Positions 63,257-64,000 of a stretch of 64,000 nt of DNA are shown in pieces (position 1 is the first letter of the stretch; each line of letters opens with the position of its first letter). Source of the DNA: Hyphomicrobiales bacterium. Its GTDB lineage: Bacteria; Pseudomonadota; Alphaproteobacteria; Rhizobiales; Rhizobiaceae. The position numbers and the translations under genes are program-made. The DNA is taken from the NCBI GenBank assembly GCA_900473805.1, contig UCMS01000006.1:1-64000 (forward strand), given 5' to 3'. Below the pieces are notes generated by a model, which ran no database searches, was not told the origin of the DNA, and worked only from the letters and a program-made list of their open reading frames with translations.

Positions 63257-64000
63257 ATGGCCTCGACAGATGATCGGCAGTCGACAAGCACGGATGTAGA
63301 CGCATTCGTGCGAGGGATCGCGCGTGGCTTCGCCGGGGCGCTTCTGTTCTCCATTCCCATGCTGATGACCATGGAGATGTGGTTCCTCGGCTTCTACATG
63401 TCGCGTGAACGGCTGCTTCTGCTCCTTCTTCTCAACCTTCCGCTCCTGCTGGTGCTCTCCCACCGTATCGGCTTCGAGCATACGGTCACTTGGACGCAGT
63501 CCGCTCGCGACGCGATCGTCGCCTACGGCATGGGCATTCTGGCCAGCGCCGCGATCCTGGTTCTGCTCGGCGTCATCACCATCGACATGCCCGCCGACCA
63601 GTGGATCGGCATGGTGGCAATCCAGGCCGTGCCGGCGAGTATCGGTGCCATGCTCGGCCGCAGTCAGCTCAGCATGGCGGATGACGATGAGGATGACGAG
63701 AGCGAGGACGAGCGCGAAGAGAAGCCCGGAACCAGCTACGCCATCGAACTCTTCATGATGGCGGTCGGTGCGCTCTTCCTCTCGCTGAACCTCGCCCCGA
63801 CAGAAGAAATGATCCTGGTCGCCTACAAGATGACGCCATGGCACGCTTTGGCGCTGGCGCTCGTTTCCATCCTTTTGATGCACGGCTTCGTCTATGCGCT
63901 GGCTTTTCGCGGAGGACATGCGCTGCAGAAGGGCCAGTCACGCTGGCATGCCTTCATCCGCTTCACCCTTCCCGGATACATCGTCGCGCTCCTGGTCAGC
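63257..64000 (+). CDS. TIGR02587-like integral membrane protein, cut by the window edge
   Basis: 248 codons are visible and the frame is still open at the right edge. At least six membrane helices are seen (FAGALLFSIPMLMTMEMWFLGF, LLLLLLLNLPLLLVLSH, then YGMGILASAAILVLLGVI and others), with an acidic loop (ADDDEDDESEDEREEK) between helices. This matches my memory of the TIGR02587 membrane family of rhizobia, function unknown. GGAAGGTGGAAC precedes the ATG. A GGAAC-N17-CATT sequence at 63205-63230 is a near match to an EcfG promoter. Confidence 0.65.
   Translation, partial: MASTDDRQSTSTDVDAFVRGIARGFAGALLFSIPMLMTMEMWFLGFYMSRERLLLLLLLNLPLLLVLSHRIGFEHTVTWTQSARDAIVAYGMGILASAAILVLLGVITIDMPADQWIGMVAIQAVPASIGAMLGRSQLSMADDDEDDESEDEREEKPGTSYAIELFMMAVGALFLSLNLAPTEEMILVAYKMTPWHALALALVSILLMHGFVYALAFRGGHALQKGQSRWHAFIRFTLPGYIVALLVS

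Noticed and set aside
1..64000. CRISPR arrays, insertion sequences, tRNA or rRNA genes and prophage genes
   Set aside because: Looked for regular repeats, transposases, tRNA T-loop/CCA ends and phage modules; none was seen outside the tmRNA acceptor piece.

Overview
The window is a compact, GC-rich, almost fully coding stretch of an alphaproteobacterial chromosome, most likely Rhizobiales and close to Rhizobiaceae. The lineage call rests on four signs read from the sequence: a circularly permuted two-piece tmRNA beside an SspB-alpha adaptor gene, GGAAC-N16-CGTT promoters of the EcfG general stress sigma factor, small gene families common in rhizobia (DUF4169, DUF6074, DUF1127-like), and a housekeeping order ilvI-ilvH / miaA / serB / degP / hflC-hflK / folA / thyA. 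No rRNA, tRNA, insertion sequence, prophage or CRISPR array was found, so this reads as core chromosome and not a mobile island.

Layout. 0-5.7 kb: small secreted proteins, an Lrp-type regulator divergent from an Asp/Glu racemase, pdxJ, a CadC-like winged-helix protein, a MerR/LuxR hybrid regulator and a DUF4405 membrane protein. 5.7-9.2 kb: a RecD/Dda-like helicase, a cobalt-type nitrile hydratase operon (alpha, beta, accessory) and a LysE exporter. 9.3-12.7 kb: aldo/keto reductase, an SDR-DoxX fusion, a DUF2269 protein and an ArsR-like regulator with a basic tail. 12.7-15.3 kb: ilvI-ilvH behind a transcription attenuator with its own leader peptide. 15.4-30.3 kb: herA-like ATPase, miaA, serB, a GNAT, a GGDEF-EAL protein, degP, hflC-hflK, folA, thyA, a secreted Inh/SH3 protein, ssrA, sspB and two small genes.

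30.3-43.8 kb: a giant AsmA-like protein, an FAD-linked D-lactate/glycolate-type oxidase, an RND efflux pair, uvrD/pcrA, tdk and a DUF6074 gene. 43.9-52.7 kb: PQQ glucose dehydrogenase with an EcfG-type promoter, pncA, panC-panB, DUF2164, azlCD, an aminopeptidase P and a 57-aa DUF1127-like protein. 52.8-64 kb: prmA, an SCO1/SenC gene with a small membrane-protein gene upstream, DUF2189, an MCP-cheW pair, a stress-promoter-driven secreted protein, creA, a DnaQ-like exonuclease, a GNAT, a DbpA-type DEAD-box helicase with a repetitive tail, and a membrane protein running off the right edge.

Functional themes are trans-translation and proteolysis (ssrA and sspB side by side, with degP and hflKC nearby), folate/dTMP supply (folA-thyA, with tdk further on), pantothenate and NAD salvage (pncA, panCB), branched-chain amino acid synthesis and export (ilvIH, azlCD), and general stress output (two EcfG promoters). 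The most notable signals outside annotated proteins are the ilv attenuator with a probably leaderless leader peptide, the two EcfG promoters, a CATG palindrome that serves as start codon for both miaA and serB, and small genes under 60 codons at 52.5 kb, 53.7 kb and 54.5 kb.
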